Part shown: positions 6,399 to 14,188 of the stretch, piece by piece
Layout: every line of letters begins with the position of its first letter
How positions within the stretch are numbered: the first letter of the stretch is position 1
Notes under the pieces: model-generated
What the model saw: only the letters and a program-made list of their open reading frames with translations
What the model was told of the DNA's origin: nothing
Databases searched by the model: none
NCBI GenBank assembly: GCA_009995705.1
Contig: JAADBR010000088.1
Coordinates: forward strand, 1-17,597
Direction of reading: 5' to 3'
Source of the DNA: Microcystis aeruginosa W13-11
GTDB taxonomy: Bacteria; Cyanobacteriota; Cyanobacteriia; Cyanobacteriales; Microcystaceae
Length of the DNA stretch: 17,597 nt
Made by a program: the position numbers and the translations under genes

Positions 6399-6665
6399 AT
6401 GAAAACAATTCGATGGAGCCAAGAAAAAAATAGACAGCTTCAAGAAGAACGAGGGCTAACATTTGAGATGGTACTGACAGCAATAAAGCTCGTACATCCC
6501 AATGTTGCTAAATGTCCTAATCAACGCATGATGATTGTAAGAATTAATAATTATGCTTTTCTAGTTCCCTATATCGATTCGCCATCAGAACTATTTCTCA
6601 AAACAATTATTCCCTCAAGAAAAGCAACAAAGAAATATCTCGCAGCCCCGAAAAATAATGACTAA
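6399..6665 (+). CDS. BrnT-like toxin
   Basis: An 88-aa protein resembling BrnT toxins, RelE-fold ribonucleases that cleave mRNA. It starts MKTIRWSQEKNRQLQEERGL, then TFEMVLTAI, matching the BrnT pattern 'W...KN...RGxxFE.A'. A beta-rich middle follows (MMIVRINNYAFLVPYID) and the end is IIPSRKATKKYLA, matching the 'IISARKATxxE' terminus. Length fits the family. I chose ATG 6399 by alignment with that start; an ATG at 6381 adds six residues and neither has a convincing Shine-Dalgarno. The gene overlaps the antitoxin by 8 bases, implying translational coupling. The toxin-first order is as in brnTA. The assignment rests on pattern memory, so another small RelE-like family remains possible. Confidence 0.72.
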   Translation: MKTIRWSQEKNRQLQEERGLTFEMVLTAIKLVHPNVAKCPNQRMMIVRINNYAFLVPYIDSPSELFLKTIIPSRKATKKYLAAPKNND

Positions 6666-6939
6666 GTTTAATCAAGAAGAACAAGAGATTCTCGATTCTT
6701 ATGAAAAAGATGAGTGGATTTCTGTAGCCACGTCAGAGAGGATAGCCGAATTACAATCTTATGCTAAAGCTACCCTAAATAAGGATAAAAAAGTTACTTT
6801 GCGTTTGTCTTCTCTCGATCTCGATGCGCTTCAAGCTAAAGCAATAGAGGAAGGGATTTCCTATCAGACACTTATCTCTAGTATCCTGCACAAATATATC
6901 ACGGGTGAGCTAGTGGAAAGTAATTTCAAAAAAGGGTAA
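6658..6939 (+). CDS. Ribbon-helix-helix (CopG/BrnA-like) antitoxin
   Basis: A 93-aa protein that presumably neutralises the upstream toxin and represses the operon. The N-terminal half (MTKFNQEEQEILDSYEKDEW, ISVATSERIAELQSYAKATL) is acidic and helical, as expected for the toxin-binding arm; the C-terminal half (about 41-85) has KKVTLRLSSLDLDALQAKAI then EEGISYQTLISSILHKYITG, a ribbon-helix-helix with the strand VTLRLS and two helices. The ATG at 6658 lies inside the end of the toxin gene (toxin stop 6663-6665). In this family the DNA-binding dimer normally autoregulates, so module B upstream is a candidate operator. No other gene follows in the operon. Confidence 0.82.
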   Translation: MTKFNQEEQEILDSYEKDEWISVATSERIAELQSYAKATLNKDKKVTLRLSSLDLDALQAKAIEEGISYQTLISSILHKYITGELVESNFKKG

Positions 6940-7024
6940 ACCAAAACAGCGCCACCCAAGAGAAAAAGTATCCTAGGTCAAGCAACAGCCTAACCCAACA
7001 CCAAAGGCGACTTGTGAATAACAA

Positions 7025-7090
7025 TACACAATTCCCACACAATGTATCCTAAGATACAATTCAATAAATCTTTACATTCCTCTTTCCGAT
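7025..7090 (+). promoter_or_regulatory. Repeat module C, orphan copy
   Basis: The third copy: TACACA (7025-7030), ATTCCCACACAA, TGTATC-CTAA-GATACA (7043-7058, near-perfect palindrome), ATTCAATAAATC, TACATT (7073-7078) 15 bases after TAC, then CCTCTTTCC. From the spacer to TACATT it is nearly identical to module A. No gene follows on the plus strand before the convergent cobN end at 7190; a HIP1 octamer is at 7110. It may be the relic of a lost accessory gene or toxin module. Confidence 0.4.
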
Positions 7091-7189
7091 CAGCGATGTA
7101 CAGGGAACAGCGATCGCATCTACAATAATTTCATAAATCCTGCTTGTTCTTATATTTAATTCCACCCACCTACTTAGAGCAGTTATTAA

Positions 7190-10100
7190 TTACTGACCCG
7201 ATTCGATCGCTCCTTCGGCCTCATGGACAATTGCCCTCAATTGATCTAAAGTTTTCTGGTTCACCTGGGTCCATAATCCCCGTTGTTGAGCCTCTAATAA
7301 TCTTTCGGCCATATCTCGCAATGCCCAGGGGTTTTTCTCCTGAATAAATTGTTGTACCTTCTCGTCAAATAAATAAGCTTCGGCTACTCCCTGATAGATA
7401 AAATCCTCCACTAGGTGAGTAGTGGCAGAGTAGGCAAAAATATAATCCACGGTTGCAGCCATCTCGAAAGCGCCTTTATAGCCGTGTCGCATCACTCCTG
7501 CTATCCATTTGGGGTTTACTACTCGCGAGCGGTAAACGCGGCGAATTTCTTCCCCTAGAGTTCTGATGCGGGGATTTTCCGGACGGGAATGATCACCAAA
7601 ATAGGTGACGGGATTTTTGCCGGTTAATGCCCGGATACTGGCAGTTAAGCCGCCTTGGAATTGATAGTAGTCATCGGAGTCGAAAATATCGTGTTCTCGA
7701 TTGTCTTGATTGTGCAGCACTATCTCTAATTCTTGCAGTCTATTTCTCAATACTTCCGGTAAAGAATGGGCAGTTCCTTGACTATCATAGGCATAACAAC
7801 TCCAGTTAATATAAGCATTAGCTAAGTCTTGATCATTTTGCCAGTTTTGTGACTCGATTAACCCCTGTAAACCGGCCCCGTAAGCACCCGGTTTGCAGCC
7901 AAAGATTCTGGCAGTAGCTCTCAGTTTCGCCTCTTTTTCTCCTAAGCCCTGACTTAGCCAAAACTCCCTCTCTGTCTTGACTTTCGCCGCTAAAGGATTA
8001 ATTTTTTCCTCTTCCTCTTGACAAGCTACCGCATTTATGCCAGAATTAAGAAGATGTAGTATGCTGGGGAAACTGTCCCTAAAAAAGCCCGATACCCGAA
8101 CGGTCACATCAATGCGAGGACGGCCTAAGCTAGACGGGGTAAGGATTTCAAACCCGACCACCCGACGGAAAAAACCGTCCCAAAGGGGACGAATTCCCAG
8201 TAAAGCCATGGCTTCGGCCACATCTTCGCCACTATTTCTCATCGTCGAAGTTCCCCAGATAGAAATCGCCAAAGTGCGGGGGTATTCGCCATTTTCTTGG
8301 GTATAACGTTCAATTAGTGCCTCTGCGGCCTTTCTTCCCACTTCCCACGCGGTTTCTGTGGGGATTGCGCGGGTATCGACGGAATAGAAATTTCTGCCGG
8401 TGGGGAGAACATCGGGACGGCCGCGGGTAGGAGCGCCGGAAGCACCACTGGGGACGTATTGGCCAGCAAGACCTTTTAAAAGATAGGTAAGTTCATCGGG
8501 GGTTTGTTTTAAAGCAGGAATTAACTGATTTTCTAGCCAAGCCAATTCTTTTGCGGTATTTTCGCCTAGAGGTGCAATTTTTTGGCTAATTAAATCCTGA
8601 GCGAGACTTTCCAGATAAGTAGTAGTATCGTTATATTCCGTCAGGGGGTCGCAGTCGAGATGGAGGTCAAGGGCGATCGAACGGGTTAAACCGGGGCGGT
8701 CGGGACTAGGAGAACGGGCGATCGATTGAATTAAATCAATTAACTGCTGACCCTGGGGACATTGACCGAAGATATGTAACCCGTCGCGGATTTGTGCTTC
8801 CTTGAGTTCACAGAGATAACCATCTACGAGGGTGAGAAATTGACTAAAGGAAGCGTTGGTCGTGCCTAGCTCTTGATCGAGATTAGTTTTCGCCACCAGA
8901 TCGTTAATCCGCTCGCGAATCAGAGCTAAACGAGAAGGATCAAGAGATTCTGCTTGATAATATTCATCGATGAGGGACTCTAACTTTTCCCAATCCCCAT
9001 ACAATTCCGCTCGCGTCATGGGGGGGGTGAGATGGTCGATGATCACAGCTTGGGAACGTCTTTTAGCGTTGGAACCTTCTCCGGGGTCATTGACAATAAA
9101 CGGATAAAAATTCGGCAGCGACGAGAAAGCAATTTCGGGATAACAATGGGGAGAAAGAGCGAGACTCTTCCCCGGTAGCCATTCTAAATTGCCGTGTTTA
9201 CCGAGATTAATCACAGCAGTGACTTGAAATTCCTGTCGTAACCAATGGTAAAAAGCGAGATAGCTGTGGGTAGGTTCCAGGTCGGGGGAATGATAATTAA
9301 GGGTCGGGTCAAGGTCGTAACCGCGAGAAGGTTGAATACCGATAAAGACATTACCTAACTGGATGCCGGGGATAGGAAAATCCCTGTCTGGATATCCCCA
9401 ACGGTCAAGCAGGGCACTTTGATTATCGGGGGGAAGGGAGGAGAAATAATCTAGATATGCTGACCGGGAGAGGGATTGATAGATAGGTTTTAATTCCCTT
9501 GTCTCCAGGTCATTAGTGGTACCGGAAATAAGCAATCGCATTAATTCATCGCTATGGTCGGGGAGGTCGGTGAGGGTATAACCTTGTTTTTGTAATGCGC
9601 GAAGAATTTCCAGACCACTAGCGGGAGTATCTAAACCGACTCCGTTAGCGATACGACCATCCTTATTGGGATAGTTGGGGAAAATGAGAGCAATTTTTTT
9701 CTGGGAGTTGGGAAGGGAGGAGAGTTGACAATAGTTTGCGGTTAAATCAGCGACAAAATCAACCCGGTGGGGGAGGGGTTGATAGATAACTATTTCCGTT
9801 TCTAGTTTCGGATGTCGGGTGAGGACAGATTTAAAGGAAATAGCGCGGGTGATAATTTTGCCATCCATTTCCGGTAAAGCGATATTCATGGCCACATCCC
9901 GGGGGGAAAGACCTTGATAACCCTGTTGATAAGCTTCTAAACTGCTGCTGCTGAGGATAACTTGGAAGATGGGTTTATTGAGGGACTGCCAGAAGTGATG
10001 ATTTTGTTTGTCTTCTGGTCGCTGGATAGAGAAGCTAGTGGTATCGAGAATTAGGTCTGGGGGATGGTGGGAAAAGAGGGTTAATAGTTCCTCTTGCACT

Positions 10101-10807
10101 TCGATTTCCCGGAGAGAGGAGAGAAAGATAGGGACAGTGTCAATATTTCTTTGGGTGAAAGCACTGATTAAAGCATCGATAGCTTTGGTATTACCCGCGA
10201 GATAATGGGAACGATAGAAAAGTATCCAAGTCCGTGCTTGGGGTTGGGATAGGGTTATCTGGGAATAGATTCCCAACCTCGGGACAACCCTAGGAGGAGA
10301 GGGAGGATAGTCAAGATGGAGACAGGTATGCGCGATAAATTTAGCAGCATTAATCCAGTTATCTATCCCTGCTTCCGTGAAATAGCACCATAACTGGTTA
10401 ACAGTGGTCAGGGAAGCAGTGGAATGACTCATCAACTCTAAATCCGGTTTATCCTCTCCCGGGAGAACAAATAAAGTCGCACCGGTTTCCTCAACAATTT
10501 CCTTAACTACTTCCAACCCGTAGGACCAACTTCCCCGTCCCCCCAATAAGCGAAGAATAATCACCCTTGCTTGGGATAATACCTTGTCCCCATAGTTATC
10601 GATACTGTATTGCTGCTGTAACTGGGATAAATTGAGGGCGCGAATTGCGGGAAAATTATCCGGTAGATGGTCGATAGCTGCCGCTAGAGTTTGAATATCG
10701 GTATCAGCCATGGTGAGGAGGACAATCGGGGCTGGATTTTGGTCAATAATAATCACCCCTTCGGTATCCGCTGTCCAACCACCCGCTTGGGGAGCAATAC
10801 GATGCAT
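7190..10807 (-). CDS. cobN: Cobaltochelatase large subunit CobN
   Basis: A 1205-aa protein of the CobN/ChlH-BchH superfamily. CobN is the large subunit of the aerobic-type ATP-dependent cobaltochelatase that inserts Co2+ into the corrin ring during B12 synthesis, in the cytoplasm. Conserved blocks are visible: GKHGNLEWLPGKS (about 535-547), YVPSGASGAPTRGRPDVLPT then GRNFYSVD (about 783-810), GEDVAEAMALLGIRPLWDGF (about 859-878) and RTLGEEIRRVYRSRVVNPKW (about 1083-1102). The N-terminus MHRIAPQAGGWTADTEGVII and the 1205-aa length fit cyanobacterial CobN; ChlH is longer, at about 1330. No frameshift is seen. ATG 10807 has no evident Shine-Dalgarno. No cobS/cobT-like gene is near; in cyanobacteria other AAA+ partners are presumed. 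I found no B12 riboswitch upstream, only a direct repeat. Confidence 0.93.
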   Translation of the reverse strand: MHRIAPQAGGWTADTEGVIIIDQNPAPIVLLTMADTDIQTLAAAIDHLPDNFPAIRALNLSQLQQQYSIDNYGDKVLSQARVIILRLLGGRGSWSYGLEVVKEIVEETGATLFVLPGEDKPDLELMSHSTASLTTVNQLWCYFTEAGIDNWINAAKFIAHTCLHLDYPPSPPRVVPRLGIYSQITLSQPQARTWILFYRSHYLAGNTKAIDALISAFTQRNIDTVPIFLSSLREIEVQEELLTLFSHHPPDLILDTTSFSIQRPEDKQNHHFWQSLNKPIFQVILSSSSLEAYQQGYQGLSPRDVAMNIALPEMDGKIITRAISFKSVLTRHPKLETEIVIYQPLPHRVDFVADLTANYCQLSSLPNSQKKIALIFPNYPNKDGRIANGVGLDTPASGLEILRALQKQGYTLTDLPDHSDELMRLLISGTTNDLETRELKPIYQSLSRSAYLDYFSSLPPDNQSALLDRWGYPDRDFPIPGIQLGNVFIGIQPSRGYDLDPTLNYHSPDLEPTHSYLAFYHWLRQEFQVTAVINLGKHGNLEWLPGKSLALSPHCYPEIAFSSLPNFYPFIVNDPGEGSNAKRRSQAVIIDHLTPPMTRAELYGDWEKLESLIDEYYQAESLDPSRLALIRERINDLVAKTNLDQELGTTNASFSQFLTLVDGYLCELKEAQIRDGLHIFGQCPQGQQLIDLIQSIARSPSPDRPGLTRSIALDLHLDCDPLTEYNDTTTYLESLAQDLISQKIAPLGENTAKELAWLENQLIPALKQTPDELTYLLKGLAGQYVPSGASGAPTRGRPDVLPTGRNFYSVDTRAIPTETAWEVGRKAAEALIERYTQENGEYPRTLAISIWGTSTMRNSGEDVAEAMALLGIRPLWDGFFRRVVGFEILTPSSLGRPRIDVTVRVSGFFRDSFPSILHLLNSGINAVACQEEEEKINPLAAKVKTEREFWLSQGLGEKEAKLRATARIFGCKPGAYGAGLQGLIESQNWQNDQDLANAYINWSCYAYDSQGTAHSLPEVLRNRLQELEIVLHNQDNREHDIFDSDDYYQFQGGLTASIRALTGKNPVTYFGDHSRPENPRIRTLGEEIRRVYRSRVVNPKWIAGVMRHGYKGAFEMAATVDYIFAYSATTHLVEDFIYQGVAEAYLFDEKVQQFIQEKNPWALRDMAERLLEAQQRGLWTQVNQKTLDQLRAIVHEAEGAIESGQ

Positions 10808-10810
10808 AAG

Positions 10811-10854
10811 TTTTGAGAGTCAGGTTAAATAATGATTAGGTTTTGAGAATCAGG
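10811..10854. repeat. Two direct repeats 30 bp apart upstream of cobN
   Basis: TTTTGAGAGTCAGG (10811-10824) and TTTTGAGAATCAGG (10841-10854) match at 13 of 14 positions with start-to-start spacing of 30 (about three helical turns), 4 to 47 bases upstream of the cobN ATG. They could be tandem operator half-sites or a small leader duplication. The remaining gap to 11003 is low-complexity purine/pyrimidine runs (GGGAATAGG-like and CCCAAACCCC-like) with no gene. Confidence 0.4.
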
Positions 10855-11003
10855 GTCTCGATCGAGGGATCATTGTTAGGTGGATAGAGATGATTATATC
10901 TGTCTGCGGCAATTTAGAGAATAGGGAATAGGTGTTAGGGGATCGGGGATAGGGATTAAGAAAAATCTTCACTAAAACCCAAACCCCAGTCCCCCATCAC
11001 CTT

Positions 11004-11038
11004 ACTGATGACTGATAACTGATGACTGATAACTGATA
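11004..11038 (+). repeat. Heptameric tandem repeat, 5 x ACTGAT(A/G)
   Basis: Five uninterrupted heptamers: ACTGATG, ACTGATA, ACTGATG, ACTGATA, ACTGATA. This is a short tandemly repeated repetitive (STRR) sequence of the type known from cyanobacteria. It ends one base before the kinase ATG at 11040 and takes the place of a Shine-Dalgarno. Confidence 0.8.
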
Positions 11039-11039
11039 A

Positions 11040-13241
11040 ATGAACGCTTCTCCCGCTTATGTTTGCTGTCAAGTGTTGTCATCTACTCACCTCGAACAAA
11101 TTCGTTCTTGGTGGGGACAGTTGGCAATACAGGTGACAGGGCCCAGGATTAGTCTCAGTGAAAGAGATATTTCCCCACAGACGGGGGAAATCTATCAACT
11201 CTTGCTTTCCACTGACCTACAAGCTTTATTGTTAGCCAGTCCCCAAGCACATAACTTTGATTACGAAGTCCGCATTAGTTTTGAAGCGAACACGATTAAA
11301 AACTTTCTGCAAGGACTGGCCGTCAAGTCTCTCCACAACCCGAAAATTGAGCAGGGTTATCAAATTTTAAATCTGCCTCTATCCACTAATGTCAGCAGTT
11401 TTCAAAATAAAATTTTAATCAAAATTCTCTCGATAATTTCTGCTCCGTCTGCTGATGGGGTTTGTCCCCGCATCTTCTCTGTTTGTCAACCGGTAGAAGC
11501 TGCCCTATCCCAACAAATCCAACAGGAAAGATTATTAAACCAAGTCATCACCCAAATGCGTCAGAGTCTGGAGTTACCGGTGATTCTGGAAACCGTGGTC
11601 AGGGAAGCGCGGGAGTTTCTGCAAGTGGACCGATTGTTAATTTATCAATTTTTCCCCGACACCAGCGAGGGAAAGGGAAAAATAACTTCCGAATCGCGCA
11701 TTTCTGACCAGATAAATTCCGTGTTAAATTTAACCCCCGAAGACGATTGTTTTTCCTATATTCCCCAATACAAGGAAAAGTATCGTCAAGGATTAATTCT
11801 GGCCGTGGATGATGTGGATGTTAACTATTCTTCTTCCTTCTGTTTGTCGGAATTTTTGCGACAACACCAAGTGCGATCAAAATTAATCGCCCCGATTGTG
11901 GTACAAGAAGAATTGTGGGGTTTATTAATTGCCCATCAATGTGGAGAAAAACGCCAATGGTTGCCGCAGGAAAAGAAATTTTTAGGTCAGATTGGTGAAC
12001 ATCTCGCCATCGCTATCTATCAAGCACAATTATATTCTCAAGTACAGGAACAAAAAGATATTTTTGAGCGCCGGGTAATAGAAAGAACCCAAGAATTACA
12101 AGATACTTTAATGACTGCGGAAGCCGCTAACCTCTGCAAAAGTGAATTTTTAAATAATATGAGTCATGAGTTATTAACTCCCCTAACTTGTATTATCGGT
12201 TTGTCCAGTACCCTGCAAAAATGCTCGGCAGCCAGTAATTTTTTACCTCCCGATAAACAAAAACACTATCTACAAGTGATTCAGGACAACGGCAATAAAC
12301 TATTAGAATTAATTAATGACTTGCTTAATTTCTCGCAAGTTTCGGCAGGAAAAGCCGTTTTAGATATTAAACAATTTTCGCTAAAATACCTCTGTAATCA
12401 CGTTTTAGAAATTATTAAAACAGAGGCAGAAATTAAAGGAATTAATCTGATTTTAGAGATGACAATTACCGAAAAAGATCATTATTTTTATGCCGATTAT
12501 GATCGAGTTCAGCAGATACTTTTGTACTTGTTAAAAAATGCCCTAAAATTTACCCCCGAACAGGGTGCTGTCACGCTGAGACTGTGGAAAGAAGGCAGTC
12601 AGGTCATTTTTCAAGTAGAAGACACGGGCATCGGCATTCCTGCTCAAAAAATACCGCTTCTGTTTGAAAAATTTACCCAGTTGGATAGCTCTCGTAAACG
12701 TCGTTATGGTGGTATGGGATTAGGATTGGCTTTAACTAAACAATTAGTAGAACTCCATCGCGGCACGATCGAGGTAGAATCTTGCTTAGATAAAGGTTCC
12801 ATCTTCACCGTCCGTTTACCTCAACAAAAGCCCCCCAAATCTCAACCCCAACCCTCGGCTCATAATCCCCATTTTAATCAGCACCATCCCACTATAGTTT
12901 TAATTGAAAGTGACGAAGAAATTGCCAATCTTATTTGTGAGTTATTGATGGTGGCACATTATCAAGTTATTTGGTTAATCGATAGTGTCTCCGCTATCAA
13001 AAAAATTGAGATCGTGCAGCCAAGTATTATAATTGTCGATCAAAAAATGCCCGATATATATCATCTTTGTCACCTCTTAAAAAAATCCAGCCAAACTCAA
13101 GCCAGTAAAGTGCTAATCTTGAATGATACCCCTGAAATCAGCGTTAATTTCCTCGGTCTTCATGGCATTGACGACTATCTCCTCAAACCGATTCAACCCT
13201 CCCTATTGTTGGAAAAAATCCGCTATCTAACCGCTTTATAA
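11040..13241 (+). CDS. Hybrid histidine kinase with a cyanobacteriochrome-like GAF domain
   Basis: A 733-aa cytosolic sensor (no membrane segment). Residues 1-150 form an unassigned region. A GAF domain (about 175-330) contains DDCF (235-238; Cys237) and SSFCLSEFL (Cys268) before VRSKLIAPIVVQEELWGLLI and AHQC, the layout of DXCF-type cyanobacteriochromes. The residue after the canonical Cys is Leu, where His is usual. A coiled linker (about 330-365) precedes HisKA with MSHELLTPL (His376). The ATPase domain has NALKFTP (500-506), DTGIGI (528-533), FEKF and GGMGLGLAL (557-565). A proline-rich linker leads to a receiver domain (about 617-733) with phosphoacceptor Asp667 (IIIVDQKMP) and Lys716, but Ser623 and Asn695 replace the usual acidic and Thr/Ser residues. 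So it is a likely light or ligand sensor; bilin binding is inferred. The start abuts the heptamer repeat. Confidence 0.9.
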   Translation: MNASPAYVCCQVLSSTHLEQIRSWWGQLAIQVTGPRISLSERDISPQTGEIYQLLLSTDLQALLLASPQAHNFDYEVRISFEANTIKNFLQGLAVKSLHNPKIEQGYQILNLPLSTNVSSFQNKILIKILSIISAPSADGVCPRIFSVCQPVEAALSQQIQQERLLNQVITQMRQSLELPVILETVVREAREFLQVDRLLIYQFFPDTSEGKGKITSESRISDQINSVLNLTPEDDCFSYIPQYKEKYRQGLILAVDDVDVNYSSSFCLSEFLRQHQVRSKLIAPIVVQEELWGLLIAHQCGEKRQWLPQEKKFLGQIGEHLAIAIYQAQLYSQVQEQKDIFERRVIERTQELQDTLMTAEAANLCKSEFLNNMSHELLTPLTCIIGLSSTLQKCSAASNFLPPDKQKHYLQVIQDNGNKLLELINDLLNFSQVSAGKAVLDIKQFSLKYLCNHVLEIIKTEAEIKGINLILEMTITEKDHYFYADYDRVQQILLYLLKNALKFTPEQGAVTLRLWKEGSQVIFQVEDTGIGIPAQKIPLLFEKFTQLDSSRKRRYGGMGLGLALTKQLVELHRGTIEVESCLDKGSIFTVRLPQQKPPKSQPQPSAHNPHFNQHHPTIVLIESDEEIANLICELLMVAHYQVIWLIDSVSAIKKIEIVQPSIIIVDQKMPDIYHLCHLLKKSSQTQASKVLILNDTPEISVNFLGLHGIDDYLLKPIQPSLLLEKIRYLTAL

Positions 13242-13242
13242 G

Positions 13243-13337
13243 TAGGGTTTGCGGCAAAAAGTTTTTCGGTGGGGGCAGGGTGTGGGGTTTTACCCATTTT
13301 CATCTGGTCAATTTTTTATTTTTTCGCCAGAAAGTAG
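13243..13337 (+). mobile_element. MITE half-copy right after the kinase stop codon
   Basis: From TA-GGGTTTGC (13243-13252) through GTGGGGGCAGGGTGTGGGG and a GGTCAATTTTT stretch, this matches the left half of the MITE at 4651. Similarity fades at about 13335 and no right terminal repeat follows. The TA starts one base after the kinase TAA (13239-13241), so the element sits at the very end of the gene without harming it. Confidence 0.55.
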
Positions 13338-13378
13338 GACTTGAGAACTAACTATTAAATAGCTAATTTTCAAGTCCT
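13336..13378. repeat. Long hairpin between convergent genes
   Basis: AGGACTTGA (13336-13344) pairs perfectly with TCAAGTCCT (13370-13378), and pairing continues inward (with a G-T pair and two mismatches) to a tight loop near 13356-13358, giving a stem of about 20 pairs. It lies between the kinase gene and psaI, which converge, and could end transcription from both sides, but neither side has a clear T-run. It might instead be a small mobile palindrome. Confidence 0.5.
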
Positions 13379-13387
13379 TAATTGCAG

Positions 13388-13411
13388 GAATCCTAGACTA
13401 AATTAGGATTC
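13388..13411 (-). terminator. Hairpin overlapping the psaI stop codon
   Basis: GAATCCTA (13388-13395) and TAGGATTC (13404-13411) are perfectly inverted around an 8-base loop; the stem includes the last psaI codons and part of its stop. No T-run follows on the minus strand, so it may stabilise the transcript end or work together with the hairpin at 13336-13378. Confidence 0.35.
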
Positions 13412-13519
13412 ACTTTCGATATAGATGAATAACAAACCCATCACTACGGCTGGCATTAACCAACAGACGATCGGGATTAAAATCCAAGGCAGATAAGAAG
13501 CTGCGTAGGCACCAGTCAT
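13403..13519 (-). CDS. psaI: Photosystem I subunit VIII (PsaI)
   Basis: A 38-aa single-span thylakoid membrane protein of photosystem I, located next to PsaL at the trimer interface. The sequence runs [20 protein letters not shown] then [18 protein letters not shown], with one hydrophobic helix (about 10-33); [25 protein letters not shown] is the recognisable PsaI core. Size is normal for the family. GGAG lies 8 bases before the ATG. It is 57 bases downstream of the psaL stop on the same strand, so the two most likely form a psaL-psaI transcript, as in Synechocystis. The cysteine within the helix is unremarkable. Confidence 0.95.
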   Translation of the reverse strand: MTGAYAASYLPWILIPIVCWLMPAVVMGLLFIYIESES

Positions 13520-13576
13520 GTCAAATGCTCCTAGTAAAAAAATAAGGAAATGATAATCAGGTAGAACAAGGGTTAA

Positions 13577-14059
13577 TTATTGATTAAAAACCCCGCGCAT
13601 GATGCCATCAACGACACCAAGATTTTCTAGGAGGAAATAGGCCACAAAAGCGCCACCCATACCACCAATAAAGAAACCAGCGGCGAATTGACTCCAACCC
13701 TCGGCCGATTTCAGCGGATCACCAGTAGCGGCCTTACCTTGGAAAGAGACAAGACCATAACTAGCTAAACAACCCGTAGCCAAGAGAACCATGGCTAAAG
13801 CGGGGATTAAACCGCCGAGATTAGCATATTCCGAGTCTCTCAGGGGGCCTAGGACAACCCAGGGACCACCGAGGAAATAACCGTGGGCCATACCCACTTC
13901 TAGACCGCGCAGAATCGGAGCTAGACCGGGACGATAGGCAGGTAAGTTACCAATAAAAGCTTTGGTAAAACCAGAAGCGGAAATGGGGGTAGCTAGATGA
14001 CCAATGAACGGATCATCATTGTAGGGTGTCACCACCTGTTTGTATCCAGTTTCAGCCAT
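13577..14059 (-). CDS. psaL: Photosystem I subunit XI (PsaL)
   Basis: A 160-aa thylakoid protein that forms the centre of the photosystem I trimer in cyanobacteria and binds chlorophyll. Visible signatures are YNDDPFIGHLATPISASGFT (about 13-32), NLPAYRPGLAPILRGLEVGM then AHGYFLGGPW (first helix and ligand region), a second helix (GGLIPALAMVLLATGCLASY) and a third (GFFIGGMGGAFVAYFLLENL). ATG 14059 is preceded by AAAAAGGAGAA; an upstream in-frame ATG at 14104 would add 15 residues not found in the family. It heads the psaL-psaI unit. A possible HLR1 element 130-147 bases upstream suggests RpaB/high-light control, as known for photosystem I genes. Confidence 0.97.
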   Translation of the reverse strand: MAETGYKQVVTPYNDDPFIGHLATPISASGFTKAFIGNLPAYRPGLAPILRGLEVGMAHGYFLGGPWVVLGPLRDSEYANLGGLIPALAMVLLATGCLASYGLVSFQGKAATGDPLKSAEGWSQFAAGFFIGGMGGAFVAYFLLENLGVVDGIMRGVFNQ

Positions 14060-14188
14060 TATGTTTGAGTTCTCCTTTTTCCGATCAACAGGAAAATTGA
14101 TCATAAAACTTTAAGATTACACTTTAGGCCTAAGAATTACTTCAAGCAACCCCATCGATCGAGTTTTCAAGGGTTGACGGCTGAAACT

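Noticed and set aside
7627..10205. Several plus-strand ORFs of 60-90 aa within cobN
   Set aside because: They are antisense shadows of a long, fully conserved gene.
10808..11003. Cobalamin riboswitch upstream of cobN
   Set aside because: Searched by eye for a B12-box-like string and a supporting helix on the minus strand and saw none; a covariance search would be decisive.
11462..11707. 81-aa ORF overlapping the kinase gene in another frame
   Set aside because: Its sequence is a +1-frame shadow of the GAF region, rich in Ser, Pro and Gly without a start signal.
14060..14104. 15-residue extension of PsaL from an upstream ATG
   Set aside because: It would cover the AAGGAG ribosome site of the normal start, and PsaL proteins begin near MAETGYKQ.
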